Origin: an uncultured Paracoccus sp.
GTDB lineage: Bacteria > Pseudomonadota > Alphaproteobacteria > Rhodobacterales > Rhodobacteraceae
DNA length: 64,000 nucleotides
Assembly: GCF_947496875.1 (NCBI RefSeq)
Contig: NZ_CANMEH010000002.1
Location: 124,001-188,000 of the forward strand
Direction: 5' to 3'
Positions within the stretch are counted from its first letter, which is position 1, and each line of letters opens with the position of its first letter. This document shows, one piece after another, positions 1 through 11,140 of the stretch. The translations under genes and the position numbers were made by a program. The notes under the pieces were generated by a model. That model saw nothing but the letters and a program-made list of their open reading frames with translations, searched no databases and had not been told where the DNA came from.

Positions 1-1896
1 CGCAGAGGCGAGCGCGTCGACGGCAAGCAGCGTCGCGGCCAGGGCGATCAGCCAGCCGCGCAGGTCGGTGCCGGTCGTCTGCCCCGGGTCCTCGACGACC
101 GCCCCCGGCCACTCCGCGCGGACCAGCCCGTGGCCCGCGTTCAGTGCCACGCGCCGTTCACCGGCGACATACAGCCCCGCGGGCACCCCGGGACCTGGTC
201 CCTGGGCCAGATCGTCGGCTGCCACCGGCGTCAGTCCGTCCGCGGGGACGGTCCGTCCGAACCCGTCCAACACCGTTTCCGCCGTCCAGAACGCCTGTTC
301 GCCGTCATCGCCTGCGGGTGCATCGGCGTGGCCGGTGCGCGCGGACTGGACCAGCCGCATCAGCATGTCCACGAACAGACCCGACAGCGGCAGGGTCGAC
401 CAGCCCGGGCTGGCCGCGGTGTGGACCAGCACCACCTGCCCCTGCCCCAGCTCCTCGCGGGTGACCAGCGGCGTGCCGTCGCTGAGCCGCACCAGCGTGC
501 GGGCATCCAGCTGCGGATCGGGATCGGCCATCAGCTGCGCGCGCACCGTCACATCGTCCGAGGGCAGCAGCCCGGCGAACGGACCCTCCGCGTCGAACCG
601 TTCGATCGTCTTCGGTTCGCCCCAGCTCAGCGCCCCCCCGACATCACGGCCGCCCGGGCGCAGCCGGGCCGGCAGCAGCGGGTCGAGGTCCAGGGTTTCG
701 GATGCCGCCATCCGTGGCCCGGCAAAGCGGATCAGCAGCCCGCCTTCCTCGATCCAGCGCGGCAGGGCCGCGTCGGCGAGATCGAGCACTTGGTCGGGCA
801 GGATGATGACGTCCGGTGCCGCCGGGAGTACCTCGGACAGTGTGCCTTCGATCAGGTCGGTCTGCGGGGCCAGCGCACGCCGCAGGTAGTGCGTGGAGGA
901 CAACAGCGCCTGTCCTTCGGTTTCGCGGGCGTCGCCGGCAATTGCGACCTTGCGCCGTCGCACCCGATCGTCGGCCAGCACCACTGCCCCGGCCCCGGGC
1001 TGGTCTTCCAGCACGAAGCGGGTGACCCGGTTGCGCAGTTCGGACGGCAGGTCGATCGGCAGGGTCGCGGTGGCGATCCCGTCTGCCAGGCTTGGCTCGG
1101 GCGGGTCCAGCCGGGCCAGCGTGCGAAACGTTCCCTGCGGGTCCGGGCCGGTCGCCAGCACGGCCGGCAGCGGGCCGCCCGCGGTCGACTGCATCGTAAG
1201 GACCGGAGTGGCGCCGGTGTCGATCCGCAGGCTGCGGACGGCAGATGTCGGCGGCACCACCGTGACGTCGCCGCGGGCAGACAGTGCCGCAAGCCAGTCC
1301 GCGCGCCCGGGGTGGTCCAGCCCGTCACTGAGCCACAGCGTCGAGAAACCCTCCGGCGCCTCCGCCAGGCTGGCGGCCGGGTCCCCGGGATAGCGCGTCT
1401 CCCATGGCTGGGGCTCGGCCGCGCGCAGTCGCGTCACCTGCTCTGCCGCGGCCTGGAACGGCAATGTGGTACCGCGACCGGGCGCGCCGTCGGCCAGCAG
1501 CACGGCGACCGGGCGGGCGGCCGCCGCTGCTGCATCAAGCGCCCCGATCGCCCGCGCCCTCATGGCGGCCCAGCCTGGCGCCGCCGTCCAGCCCGCATCC
1601 ACCACGACCAGCAACGGCGCGCGGCCCGGATCGGCCGGTGCGGGTTTCCACACGGGCCCGGCAAACCCCAGAATTGCCGCCCCAACGGCTGCGAGCCGCA
1701 GGGCGAGCAGCCACCATGGCGTTCGCCGCGCGACCGGCGCCGGGTCGGCCAGGCCGATCAGCAGGACGGTCCCGGGAAAGGTGATCTCTTTCGCCCGGGG
1801 CGGCACAGCGCGCAGCAGCAGCCACAGCAGCGGCAGGGCGATCAGCGCCGTCAGGACCCAGGGCGCGGCAAACCCCAGCGGGCCGAGTGTCAGCAC
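1..1896 (-). CDS. DUF4159 / BatA-type membrane protein, partial (C-terminus beyond left edge)
   Basis: The reading frame is open from a GTG at 1896 to the window edge, giving 632 residues without a stop; it is absent from the ORF track because it is open-ended. The GTG has a GAGGTGG ribosome site 4 bases upstream and lies 13 bases after the DUF58 stop. Visible: an N-terminal membrane segment (about residues 7-28), a second near 60-78 ending in FAGPVW, a von Willebrand-like strand LLVVVDAGW near 95, and a hydrophobic segment at the very end of the visible part. Family members are about 900 residues with a C-terminal DUF4159 domain, which would lie outside the window. Third gene of a moxR-DUF58-DUF4159 operon, the usual arrangement in alphaproteobacteria. 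Molecular function is unknown; an envelope-associated role with the MoxR ATPase is inferred. Confidence 0.8.
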   Translation of the reverse strand, partial: MLTLGPLGFAAPWVLTALIALPLLWLLLRAVPPRAKEITFPGTVLLIGLADPAPVARRTPWWLLALRLAAVGAAILGFAGPVWKPAPADPGRAPLLVVVDAGWTAAPGWAAMRARAIGALDAAAAAARPVAVLLADGAPGRGTTLPFQAAAEQVTRLRAAEPQPWETRYPGDPAASLAEAPEGFSTLWLSDGLDHPGRADWLAALSARGDVTVVPPTSAVRSLRIDTGATPVLTMQSTAGGPLPAVLATGPDPQGTFRTLARLDPPEPSLADGIATATLPIDLPSELRNRVTRFVLEDQPGAGAVVLADDRVRRRKVAIAGDARETEGQALLSSTHYLRRALAPQTDLIEGTLSEVLPAAPDVIILPDQVLDLADAALPRWIEEGGLLIRFAGPRMAASETLDLDPLLPARLRPGGRDVGGALSWGEPKTIERFDAEGPFAGLLPSDDVTVRAQLMADPDPQLDARTLVRLSDGTPLVTREELGQGQVVLVHTAASPGWSTLPLSGLFVDMLMRLVQSARTGHADAPAGDDGEQAFWTAETVLDGFGRTVPADGLTPVAADDLAQGPGPGVPAGLYVAGERRVALNAGHGLVRAEWPGAVVEDPGQTTGTDLRGWLIALAATLLAVDALASA

Positions 1897-1908
1897 GCGC
1901 CCACCTCG

Positions 1909-2904
1909 TCAGGCCTCTGCCGTGTTCCGGGCAACCGGCCGAATGGGTGCATTCGGATCGCGCCGCTCGGGCCGGTCCTGTGGAGACACGCCCCCCGTCG
2001 TGACCCGGCCCGGCGCCCGGTTGCCCAGGGTGCCGTGCAACCACAGCAGGGCGCCGGTCGCGGCGTTGCCGGTGTCGTGGGTGCCGAACTGCCAGCCCGC
2101 CGTCGCCGCGACCTCGGCCAGCGCCGCGCGCCGGTCGGCCAGGCGCGCCAGATACGCGTCGCGCAACGCAGCGGCGTTTCGGGTTTCGTGCGCCAGCACG
2201 CCGGCCGCGGAGCGGAACCGGACCGCGCCGGCAAAGGGAAAGCCCTCCTCGACCGGATCGAGCACCTGGAGCAGCGAGCCCGTGATCCCCTGCGCGGCAG
2301 CGCGCGCCAGATAGTCGCGCAGCGGCGCCGGGTCATCCAGGAAATCACCAATCAACACCTGCCGGCGAAACGGGCGCAGATCGGCGACGGGGGGAAGGTC
2401 GTCGTCCCCTGTTCCCTGTCCCTGTGACACCAGCAGCTGCGCGATCCGGTCCGCCTGTGCACGGCCGGGCTGCGGCGTGTGACCGGCCAGCCCGACCTTC
2501 TCGCCGCCGCGCAGCAGCACCAGCGCCAGCGCCAGCGCCAGCAGTTCGGCCCGTGCACGTTTCGTGGGACGGGACGGATCGCCGCGCCACGCCATGCCCC
2601 GGCTCGCCGACACCCAGATCATCGCCGTCTGCGCCGTTTCGGATTCCCGCTCGCGCACGAAGGTGGCGTCGGACCGCGCCGACCTGCGCCAGTCGATCTG
2701 GCGCATGGTGTCGCCGGGCGCGGCGGGCCGGTACTGCCAGAAATCCTCGCCGACGCCGGGGCGGCGCAGCCCGTGGACGCCCGGCTGCAAGGCTGCGGCC
2801 AGCCGCTCGGCTGACAGCAGCAGTTCGGGGACCGCAGCGGCCGCCGCCTCCGCCTCGGCGCGCAGCCGCGCGGCGCCGGGTTCCCGGGACACAGCCACGC
2901 TCAT
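1909..2904 (-). CDS. DUF58 domain-containing protein
   Basis: A 331-residue protein. The diagnostic DUF58 motif is at residues 59-79 (RPAAPGDTMRQIDWRRSARSD-like, with the G-D-x-x-R-x-I-D-W core). The rest reads as a degenerate von Willebrand factor A fold, with DFLDDPAP in the middle. The ATG at 2904 overlaps the moxR stop as ATGA, so the two are translationally coupled. The ORF track starts it at 3972, but that extension is a shadow of moxR. DUF58 proteins are typical partners of MoxR AAA+ ATPases; the biochemical role is not established. The gene is complete and of normal size for the family. Confidence 0.9.
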   Translation of the reverse strand: MSVAVSREPGAARLRAEAEAAAAAVPELLLSAERLAAALQPGVHGLRRPGVGEDFWQYRPAAPGDTMRQIDWRRSARSDATFVRERESETAQTAMIWVSASRGMAWRGDPSRPTKRARAELLALALALVLLRGGEKVGLAGHTPQPGRAQADRIAQLLVSQGQGTGDDDLPPVADLRPFRRQVLIGDFLDDPAPLRDYLARAAAQGITGSLLQVLDPVEEGFPFAGAVRFRSAAGVLAHETRNAAALRDAYLARLADRRAALAEVAATAGWQFGTHDTGNAATGALLWLHGTLGNRAPGRVTTGGVSPQDRPERRDPNAPIRPVARNTAEA

Positions 2905-3902
2905 GCAGCCATCTGGCGCTGCCCTGCGGCCAGCCGGGCGATCACGTCGTCCACGCTGTCGCCCCGCGCGCGCGCCGCAAAGGACAGCGCCATGCGATGC
3001 CGAAGAACCGGCGCTGCCATTGCCGCGACATCGTCGAATGTCGGGGCAAGGCGCCCGTTCAGCACCGCGCGGGATCGCACCACCAGCGTCAGCGCCTGCG
3101 CCGCCCGCGGCCCCGGCCCCCACGCCAAAGTGTCGGACAGCCAGCCCGGCGCGTCGCCTGCCCCCGGGCGGGCGGATCGGACCAGGTCCAGGATGGCTTC
3201 CATGACCGTTTCCCCGACCGGCATCCGGCGGATCAGATGCTGGGCCGCGACCAGCCCCGCGGCGTCGAAGACGCCATGCGGCGCGTCCTCCTCGACCCCC
3301 GTGGTCGCCATCAGGATCGCCCGTTCGGTGTCCCGGTCGGGATAGTCGATGTTGATCTGCAGCAGGAACCGGTCCAGCTGCGCCTCGGGCAGCGGATAGG
3401 TTCCTTCCTGCTCGATCGGGTTCTGCGTCGCCAGCACGTGGAACGGTCGCCCGAGCGGTCGGTTCTCGCCGGCGACGGTAACCTCGCGTTCCTGCATCGC
3501 CTGCAGCAGTGCCGACTGGGTGCGGGGACTTGCCCGGTTGATCTCGTCCGCCATCAGCAGCTGCGTGAACACCGGACCCTTGATGAAGCGGAAGGCGCGG
3601 GTGCCGTCCGCCCGCACGTCCAGCACCTCGGACCCCAGGATGTCGGCGGGCATCAGGTCGGGCGTGAACTGGATCCGCGCCGTGTCCAGCCCCAGCACCG
3701 TGCCCAGCGTGTCGACCAGCATCGTCTTGCCGAGGCCGGGCTGACCGACCAGCAGGGCGTTCCCGCCTGCGAGGATCGCCGCCAGCACCTGCTCGACCAC
3801 CGCGTGCTGGCCGACAAAGCGGCGTTCGACGCTGCGCCTGGCCTCGGCCAGCCGGTCGGTCAGCGCCAGAATGTCGCCGACAAGCCTGTCGTCCTCGGCC
3901 AT
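2901..3902 (-). CDS. MoxR-family AAA+ ATPase
   Basis: A 333-residue ATPase. Walker A GQPGLGKT is at residues 53-60, Walker B LLMADE at 115-120, followed by a typical MoxR stretch (INRASPRTQSALLQAMQE) and the sensor-1 region ATQNPIEQEGTYPLPEAQ. I chose the ATG at 3902, with AGGGG about 8 bases upstream, because family members begin just before the DILALTDRL helix; the longer ORF-track start (4376) runs through the divergent DUF1285 gene. MoxR proteins are thought to act as chaperones for protein complexes together with VWA proteins, here probably the DUF58 and DUF4159 products encoded next in the operon. Confidence 0.93.
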   Translation of the reverse strand: MAEDDRLVGDILALTDRLAEARRSVERRFVGQHAVVEQVLAAILAGGNALLVGQPGLGKTMLVDTLGTVLGLDTARIQFTPDLMPADILGSEVLDVRADGTRAFRFIKGPVFTQLLMADEINRASPRTQSALLQAMQEREVTVAGENRPLGRPFHVLATQNPIEQEGTYPLPEAQLDRFLLQINIDYPDRDTERAILMATTGVEEDAPHGVFDAAGLVAAQHLIRRMPVGETVMEAILDLVRSARPGAGDAPGWLSDTLAWGPGPRAAQALTLVVRSRAVLNGRLAPTFDDVAAMAAPVLRHRMALSFAARARGDSVDDVIARLAAGQRQMAA

Positions 3903-3965
3903 GACAAAGCCCCTGAACTGTTCTATCGACAGCATAGGGACAGCCGCAGGAAGGCTCCACAGCCA

Positions 3966-4502
3966 ATGGCACAGGACAGTGACAAAACCGTGAGTTCTCT
4001 CGCCGCGGCCGCCAGTGAGGCGAGCCGAAAGGGTCCAGCCCCGGTGCATCTGTGGAACCCGGATTACTGCGGCGAAATGGATCTGACCATCCGGGCAGAC
4101 GGAACCTGGGTGCATGAGGGGCGGGTGATCGCCCGGCCCGAGATGGTGCGGCTGTTCGCTTCGGTCCTGAAGCGCGAGGGGGATCGGTTCTTCCTGGTCA
4201 CGCCGGTCGAAAAGCTGGGCATCACGGTCGAGGACGCCCCTTTTCTGGCGATCGATGCCGACATCACGCCGGACAGCATCACCTTTGCCACCAATGTCGG
4301 GGATCGGGTGACCGCCGGTCCCGACAATCCGATCCGCGTCGAAGATCCCGATCGAACGCCGCGCCCCTATGTGCATGTGCGCCGCGGGCTGGATGCGCTG
4401 ATCGACCGCAAGACGTTCTACCGCCTGGTCGAGGCGGCGGAGACCGGGTCAGATGGGCGACTGGTGCTGCGGTCCGCGGGGGCAGAATTCGAACTGGGCT
4501 GA
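3966..4502 (+). CDS. DUF1285 domain-containing protein
   Basis: A 178-residue cytoplasmic protein without signal peptide or membrane segment. It carries the DUF1285 signature: a WNPDYCGEMDLTI start to the domain near residue 28, then a WVHEGRVIARPEMVRLFASVL segment and a KREGDRFFLVTPVEKLGI segment. The ATG at 3966 has AGGAAGG about 11 bases upstream; the ORF-track start at 2424 is an artefact of reading antisense to moxR and DUF58. Divergent from moxR with 63 bases between the starts. Function is unknown; in Rhodobacterales this gene commonly sits beside the moxR operon, which is the only functional hint. Confidence 0.85.
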   Translation: MAQDSDKTVSSLAAAASEASRKGPAPVHLWNPDYCGEMDLTIRADGTWVHEGRVIARPEMVRLFASVLKREGDRFFLVTPVEKLGITVEDAPFLAIDADITPDSITFATNVGDRVTAGPDNPIRVEDPDRTPRPYVHVRRGLDALIDRKTFYRLVEAAETGSDGRLVLRSAGAEFELG

Positions 4503-4640
4503 TCCCGTCACCGGGTTTGCGCGCCAATCCGACGGTGTTGCTCAGTGGGGTGCGCAGGACCCGCGGCATGCACGACGACGGATCCAAAGCCGCGGTGAAT
4601 GCGGGAAGAAGCGGCTCGAGCTGCCGACTCGTCAAGGCAG

Positions 4641-4666
4641 GGAACCACGCCGCTCGCCGGATTGTT
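4641..4666 (+). promoter_or_regulatory. Candidate EcfG (general stress sigma) promoter
   Basis: GGAAC (4641-4645), 18 bases, then GTT (4664-4666). This fits the alphaproteobacterial EcfG consensus GGAAC-N16/17-CGTT with T in place of the C-G dinucleotide's last base. The GTT ends 56 bases before the ATG of the 24-residue peptide gene, almost the same placement as in the paralogous gene at 36.5 kb. This positional match is what makes me report it. Confidence 0.5.
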
Positions 4667-4722
4667 GGCCTGACATCCCACGCCGCGCTTTGCCGGCCCA
4701 AGTCACCAGAGGAAACCCTGAC

Positions 4723-4797
4723 ATGAATTCGATCATCTACATCGTCGGCCTGATTGTTGTCGTGCTGTTCATCCTGTCCATGCTGGGCCTGCGCTGA
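4723..4797 (+). CDS. 24-residue single-span membrane peptide (copy 1)
   Basis: A tiny gene seen only as the tail of a longer ORF in the track (4453-4797). It encodes 24 residues, MNSIIYIVGL followed by VVV-rich hydrophobic sequence and ending LGLR. Almost the whole peptide is a membrane helix with a terminal arginine. The ribosome site AGAGGAAA lies 7 bases upstream. A paralogue at 36534-36608 differs at only a handful of positions (start MSSIIYLVGL, end LGLR), so selection on the protein is likely. It is not in an obvious operon; typA follows after 157 bases. Function is unknown. The candidate EcfG promoter upstream suggests induction in the general stress response. Confidence 0.75.
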   Translation: MNSIIYIVGLIVVVLFILSMLGLR

Positions 4798-4954
4798 CGG
4801 TCCGCGCGGCAGGGTCGGTGGATCGCCCGTCACCGAGGCGCGGGCCACCACCGACCGGGATCACCTGACGAACGCCAGCCGGCCGACAGGCTTTCGGCTG
4901 GCATTCAGCCTGTTGCTGCGCTAACGGGGCCGCGCAACTCTGGAAGGCGCCCCC

Positions 4955-6775
4955 ATGGACATCCGCAACATCGCCATCATCGCCCATGTGGACCATGGCA
5001 AGACCACGCTCGTGGATCAGCTGCTCAAGCAGTCCGGCAGCTTCCGCGAGAACCAGGCCGTGGCCGAGCGGGCAATGGATTCCAACGACATCGAACGTGA
5101 GCGCGGGATCACGATCCTGGCCAAGGCCACGTCGGTCGAGTGGAAGGGCACCCGCATCAACATCGTCGACACCCCTGGCCACGCCGATTTCGGCGGCGAG
5201 GTGGAGCGGATCCTGTCGATGGTGGATGGCGTCTGCCTGCTCGTCGACGCGGCCGAAGGGCCGATGCCGCAGACCAAGTTCGTGACGTCCAAGGCCCTGG
5301 CACTGGGGCTGAAGCCGATCGTCGTTCTGAACAAGGTGGACAAGCCCGCGGCCGAACCCGACCAGACCCTGAACGAGGTCTTCGACCTGTTTGCCAATCT
5401 GGGTGCAACGGACGAGCAGCTGGATTTCCCGCATGTCTATGCGTCGGGGATCGGCGGCTGGGCCGACGAGGTGCTGGATGGCCCCCGCAAGGACCTGTCG
5501 GCGCTGTTCGACCTGATCCTGCGCCACGTCCCGCCGCCCGCGCAGCTGACTCAGCAGGACCAACCGTTCCGCATGCTGGCCACCACGCTTGGCGCCGACC
5601 CGTTCATCGGCCGGATCCTGACCGGTCGGATCGAGGCCGGTACCGTGCGCGCGGGCGACACGCTGAAGGCGCTGTCGCGTGAAGGCGAACGAATCGAGCA
5701 GTTCCGCGTCTCCAAGGTCCTGGCGTTCCGCGGCCTGACCCAGACCACGATCGACTCGGCCGGGGCCGGCGACATCGTGACGCTGGCGGGGATGAGCAAG
5801 GCGACGGTGGCCGATACGCTGTGCGCCCCCGAGGTCGATGCGCCGTTGCAGGCCAAGCCGATCGATCCGCCCACGATCAGCGTGACCTTCGGCATCAACG
5901 ACAGCCCGCTAGCCGGGCGGGACGGCACCAAGGTCCAGTCCCGGGTCATTCGCGAACGGCTGATGCGCGAAGCGGAAACCAACGTGGCGATCCGGGTCGA
6001 GGACACGCCGGGCGGCGACGCCTTCGTGGTGTCGGGCCGGGGCGAACTGCAGATGGGCGTGCTGATCGAGAACATGCGCCGAGAGGGCTTCGAACTTTCG
6101 ATCAGCCGTCCGCGGGTGATCTTCCGCGAGGAGAATGGCGAAAGGCTCGAGCCGATCGAAGAGGTCATCATCGACGTCGATGACGACTATACCGGTGCCG
6201 TCATCGACAAGCTGACCGGCGCACGCCGCGGTGATCTGGTCGAGATGCGTCCGGCCGGTCACGGCAAGACGCGGCTGGTCGCCCATGTCCCGTCGCGCGG
6301 GCTGATCGGCTATCAGGGCGAGTTCATGACGGATACCCGCGGCAACGGGGTGCTGAACCGCATCTTCCACGACTGGGCCCCCTACAAGGGCCCGATCGCC
6401 GGACGCCGTCAGGGTGTACTGATCTCGATGGAGGATGGCGTGTCCGTCGCCTATGCGCTGTGGAACCTGGAAGAGCGCGGCAAGCTGTTCATCGGCGCGC
6501 AGGAGCAGGTCTATCAGGGCATGATCATCGGCGAGCATTCCCGCGACAACGACCTGGAAGTGAACCCGCTGAAAGGCAAGAAGCTGACCAACGTGCGCGC
6601 CTCGGGCACGGACGAGGCGGTGCGCCTGACCACCCCGGTTAGGATGAGCCTCGAGGAAGCGATCGCCTATATCGACGACGACGAGCTGGTCGAGGTCACG
6701 CCCAAGGCGATCCGGCTGCGCAAGCGGCATCTGGACCCGCATGAGCGCAAGCGACAGGCCCGCGCCGACGCCTGA
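4955..6775 (+). CDS. typA: Translational GTPase TypA/BipA
   Basis: A 606-residue ribosome-associated GTPase, the normal length for TypA/BipA. G1 HVDHGKT is at residues 11-17, then the switch region with ERERGITI, G3 DTPGH and G4 NKVD. Domain II and elongation-factor-like domains follow, and then the family-specific C-terminal domain ([16 protein letters not shown] motif). The ATG at 4955 follows a GGAAGG ribosome site. TypA is a 50S-associated factor that matters at low temperature and under stress. Monocistronic; a perfect hairpin separates it from the convergent purU. Confidence 0.97.
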   Translation: MDIRNIAIIAHVDHGKTTLVDQLLKQSGSFRENQAVAERAMDSNDIERERGITILAKATSVEWKGTRINIVDTPGHADFGGEVERILSMVDGVCLLVDAAEGPMPQTKFVTSKALALGLKPIVVLNKVDKPAAEPDQTLNEVFDLFANLGATDEQLDFPHVYASGIGGWADEVLDGPRKDLSALFDLILRHVPPPAQLTQQDQPFRMLATTLGADPFIGRILTGRIEAGTVRAGDTLKALSREGERIEQFRVSKVLAFRGLTQTTIDSAGAGDIVTLAGMSKATVADTLCAPEVDAPLQAKPIDPPTISVTFGINDSPLAGRDGTKVQSRVIRERLMREAETNVAIRVEDTPGGDAFVVSGRGELQMGVLIENMRREGFELSISRPRVIFREENGERLEPIEEVIIDVDDDYTGAVIDKLTGARRGDLVEMRPAGHGKTRLVAHVPSRGLIGYQGEFMTDTRGNGVLNRIFHDWAPYKGPIAGRRQGVLISMEDGVSVAYALWNLEERGKLFIGAQEQVYQGMIIGEHSRDNDLEVNPLKGKKLTNVRASGTDEAVRLTTPVRMSLEEAIAYIDDDELVEVTPKAIRLRKRHLDPHERKRQARADA

Positions 6776-6847
6776 ACCCGGGGTGCGGGCCTGCCCGGCG
6801 GGTCCTGCAGGGTCTATGATTCCGCCGGACCCGCGCGCATCCTGAAC

Positions 6848-6868
6848 GCAACCGCCTCTGGCGGTTGC
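6848..6868. terminator. Hairpin between convergent typA and purU
   Basis: Perfect 9-bp inverted repeat GCAACCGCC-TCT-GGCGGTTGC, 72 bases after the typA stop and 9 bases after the purU stop on the other strand. No long T run on either side, so termination efficiency is uncertain. Confidence 0.6.
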
Positions 6869-6877
6869 GGCGCCTGT

Positions 6878-7762
6878 TCAACCCATTCGTTCTGACGCGT
6901 AGCCGCCGGGGCTGGCCGGAAAGACGACGGTCTTGTTGCCGTTGGAAAAGACCCGGTGATGGATATGGGCGTGAATGGCGCGGGCCAGCACCTGCGCCTC
7001 GACGTCGCGGCCAAGGCTGACATAGTCAGCGGGTGACTGCGCGTGGGTCACGCGCACGGTGTCCTGCTCGATGATCGGGCCCTCGTCGAGATCCGCGGTG
7101 ACGTAATGCGCGGTGGCACCGATCAGCTTGACCCCGCGTTCATAGGCCTGCCGATAGGGGTTTGCCCCCTTGAAGCTGGGCAGGAAGGAGTGGTGGATGT
7201 TGATGATCCGGCCGGCCATGCGGCTGCAGAACTGGTCGGACAGCACCTGCATGTAACGCGCCAGCACCACCAGCTCGGCGCCGCTTTCCTCAACGAGGTC
7301 CAGCAGCCGCGCCTCTGCTGCTTCCTTCGTCTCGGGCGTGACCCGGATGTAGTGGAACGGGATGTCGGCATTCACCACCACCTTCTGGTAGGTCAGGTGG
7401 TTCGACACGACGCCGACGATGTCGATCGGCAGCGCCCCGATCCGCCACCGATACAGCAGGTCGTTCAGACAATGGCCGAAGTTCGATACCATCAGCAGCA
7501 CGCGCATCCTGTGGCGGGCCTCATGGAATTCGGCGGCCATCCCGAACTCGTCGGCGACCGACGCGAACGCCGCACGCAGCTGGTCCGCGGTCTCGCCCAG
7601 TTCGGACCGGAAGCTGACGCGCATGAAGAAGCGGCCGTTCTGCTGGTCGTCGAACTGCGCCGAATCCGTGATGTTGCAGCCATGCTGCGCCAGAAAACCG
7701 GCAACCGCCGCAACGATGCCGCGGCGGGTCGGACAGGCGACGGTCAGAACGAGGTCGGTCAT
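6878..7762 (-). CDS. purU: Formyltetrahydrofolate deformylase
   Basis: A 294-residue enzyme hydrolysing 10-formyl-THF to formate and THF, balancing one-carbon pools. An N-terminal ACT domain (residues about 4-85, starting LVLTVACPTRRGIV) precedes a formyltransferase fold. The latter contains the catalytic region NIHHSFLPSFKGANPY and the later GATAHYVTADLDEGPIIEQD block typical of PurU. The ATG at 7762 has GGTGGA 6 bases upstream. The ferredoxin gene lies 53 bases upstream on the same strand, so the two may be co-transcribed. Length and motifs are all normal for the family. Confidence 0.95.
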   Translation of the reverse strand: MTDLVLTVACPTRRGIVAAVAGFLAQHGCNITDSAQFDDQQNGRFFMRVSFRSELGETADQLRAAFASVADEFGMAAEFHEARHRMRVLLMVSNFGHCLNDLLYRWRIGALPIDIVGVVSNHLTYQKVVVNADIPFHYIRVTPETKEAAEARLLDLVEESGAELVVLARYMQVLSDQFCSRMAGRIINIHHSFLPSFKGANPYRQAYERGVKLIGATAHYVTADLDEGPIIEQDTVRVTHAQSPADYVSLGRDVEAQVLARAIHAHIHHRVFSNGNKTVVFPASPGGYASERMG

Positions 7763-7815
7763 GGCAGGTCCACCGCCTGATGCAGAAGGGCTGTGCTGCA
7801 GACTCGCCGCCGCGG

Positions 7816-9742
<1,927 letters not shown>

Positions 9743-9746
<4 letters not shown>

Positions 9747-10006
9747 CCCTTCGCGGCCACGAGCTTTGCCACTGCCGAGCTAATCGACCCGACCGACCTC
9801 AGGTCGAAGTCCGACTGTACGGGTTCATTGACATTGTAGGGGATCGAGATGTCGAAGGCTTCCTCGATGGCAAACAGCGCCTCGACCATCCCGAGACTGT
9901 CGATCCCCAGATCGGTGGGGCTCATCTCCGCATGTATCTGGCCCGGCTCGAGCATCGCCTGTTCCGCGATGATCGTCACGATCCGGTCATGGACGTCCAG
10001 TGCCAT
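9743..10006 (-). CDS. Specialised acyl carrier protein
   Basis: An 87-residue ACP with the phosphopantetheine attachment serine at position 37 in the motif GIDSLGMVE. The sequence following it (ALFAIEEAFDISIP) is helix II and III of the ACP fold. The C-terminus (NEPVQSDFDLRSVGSISSAVAKLV) differs from housekeeping AcpP, which is shorter and more acidic. Ten bases downstream of lpxD and overlapping the ketoacyl synthase gene by 4 bases. The organisation recalls the acpXL clusters of rhizobia that build very-long-chain acyl groups of lipid A, but gene order and sequence are different, so I do not assign that name. Confidence 0.88.
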
Positions 10007-10016
10007 CTGACAACCC

Positions 10017-11117
10017 TCATTTCCCGTCGGTCAGTGTTGCGACCGTTTTCTGAAGTTCGGCCACCTGCCTGGCCAGTCGCGGCAGTCGACGGGTCGCCTT
10101 CTGGATTTCCACCTGCGTGTCCATCCGGGTCGCGGGCGACCCCAGCACCACGCGGCCGGCCGGAACGTTGGTAAAGATCTTGCTGGCGCCACCTGCGATC
10201 ACGTCGTCGCCGACGAAGATGTTGTCGCTGACGCCGCACTGGCCACCCAGCACCACCCGGTCGCCGATGCGGGACGATCCGGCGATGCCCACCTGCCCGG
10301 CCATCAGCACATCGGCGCCGATCTGCACGTTGTGTCCGACATGCACCTGGTTGTCGAGCTTGCTACCCGACCCGATCGAGGTGGCGCGGATCGTGCCGCG
10401 GTCGATCGTCGCGTTCGCGCCGATCTCGACGTCATCGCCGATCTCGACCCCGCCCAGCGAATGGATCCGGACCCAGTGCTGGGATCTCGCCTCGCCCCTG
10501 CTGCCGAGCGTCCTGCGGATTTCCTCGACCCCCGACTCCTCGGGTGTGACAAAGGAAAACCCGTCGCTGCCGATCACCGCACCAGGCTGCACGATCAGCC
10601 GATCGCCGGCGGTGACGTGATGGCCGATGCGGACCCCCGCCCCGATCAGCGCGTCGTCCCCGATCACCGTCCCGCGGCTGACGGACACATGCGCGCCTAT
10701 CCGGGCACCCCGGCCGATGCGCACCCCGGCGCCGATCACCGCAAAGGGCCCGATCGAGACAGGATCGTTGATCTCCGCATCGGGCGCGATGATCGCCGAC
10801 GGATGGATCCCCGGCCAGGCATCGGGGCCCTGGTCGAACGTCCGGGTCAGACCCGCCATCGCCAGCCGGGGGCGATTGACCAGAACCGCTGCGGTCAGCC
10901 CGTAGGCGTCGGGGTCCATTCCCTGGGCGAGCAGCGCGATGCTGCCGGGCCGCAGGGCCTGCGCATATTTCGGCGCCATGGCCAGCGCAATGCGTCCGGT
11001 GCCGCCCTCGACCGGCTCCACCTCGGACGGTTCGCCCGCGCCGGTGATGCGGATCGCAGCATCGCCCCAGGGCTGCGCGTCAAGCGCACGGGCCAGTTCG
11101 GCCAGGGTCACGGTCAT
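10017..11117 (-). CDS. lpxD: UDP-3-O-acylglucosamine N-acyltransferase LpxD (possibly second copy)
   Basis: A 366-residue LpxD. It has an N-terminal uridine-binding domain (about 1-100), then a left-handed beta-helix of hexapeptide repeats ([14 protein letters not shown] and so on, 105-310), and a C-terminal helix. The catalytic histidine is His262 in VGHNVQIG. The conserved IDRGTI and [14 protein letters not shown] stretches are present. The enzyme N-acylates UDP-3-O-acyl-GlcN from acyl-ACP in lipid A synthesis. The canonical copy normally lies in bamA-lpxD-fabZ-lpxA-lpxB; here it is instead next to an L,D-transpeptidase, an ACP and a KAS, so either this strain moved it or it is a paralogue with another acyl specificity. 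Confidence 0.92.
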   Translation of the reverse strand: MTVTLAELARALDAQPWGDAAIRITGAGEPSEVEPVEGGTGRIALAMAPKYAQALRPGSIALLAQGMDPDAYGLTAAVLVNRPRLAMAGLTRTFDQGPDAWPGIHPSAIIAPDAEINDPVSIGPFAVIGAGVRIGRGARIGAHVSVSRGTVIGDDALIGAGVRIGHHVTAGDRLIVQPGAVIGSDGFSFVTPEESGVEEIRRTLGSRGEARSQHWVRIHSLGGVEIGDDVEIGANATIDRGTIRATSIGSGSKLDNQVHVGHNVQIGADVLMAGQVGIAGSSRIGDRVVLGGQCGVSDNIFVGDDVIAGGASKIFTNVPAGRVVLGSPATRMDTQVEIQKATRRLPRLARQVAELQKTVATLTDGK

Positions 11118-11140
11118 CCGGATTCCTTTCGCCCGCGGTG

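Noticed and set aside
130-2427. 765-residue plus-strand ORF and its neighbours covering 68-2427
   Set aside because: It is the antisense shadow of the DUF4159 and DUF58 genes. Its composition (Arg, Gln, Gly, His rich) is typical of antisense frames in GC-rich DNA, and the minus-strand frames carry recognised motifs.
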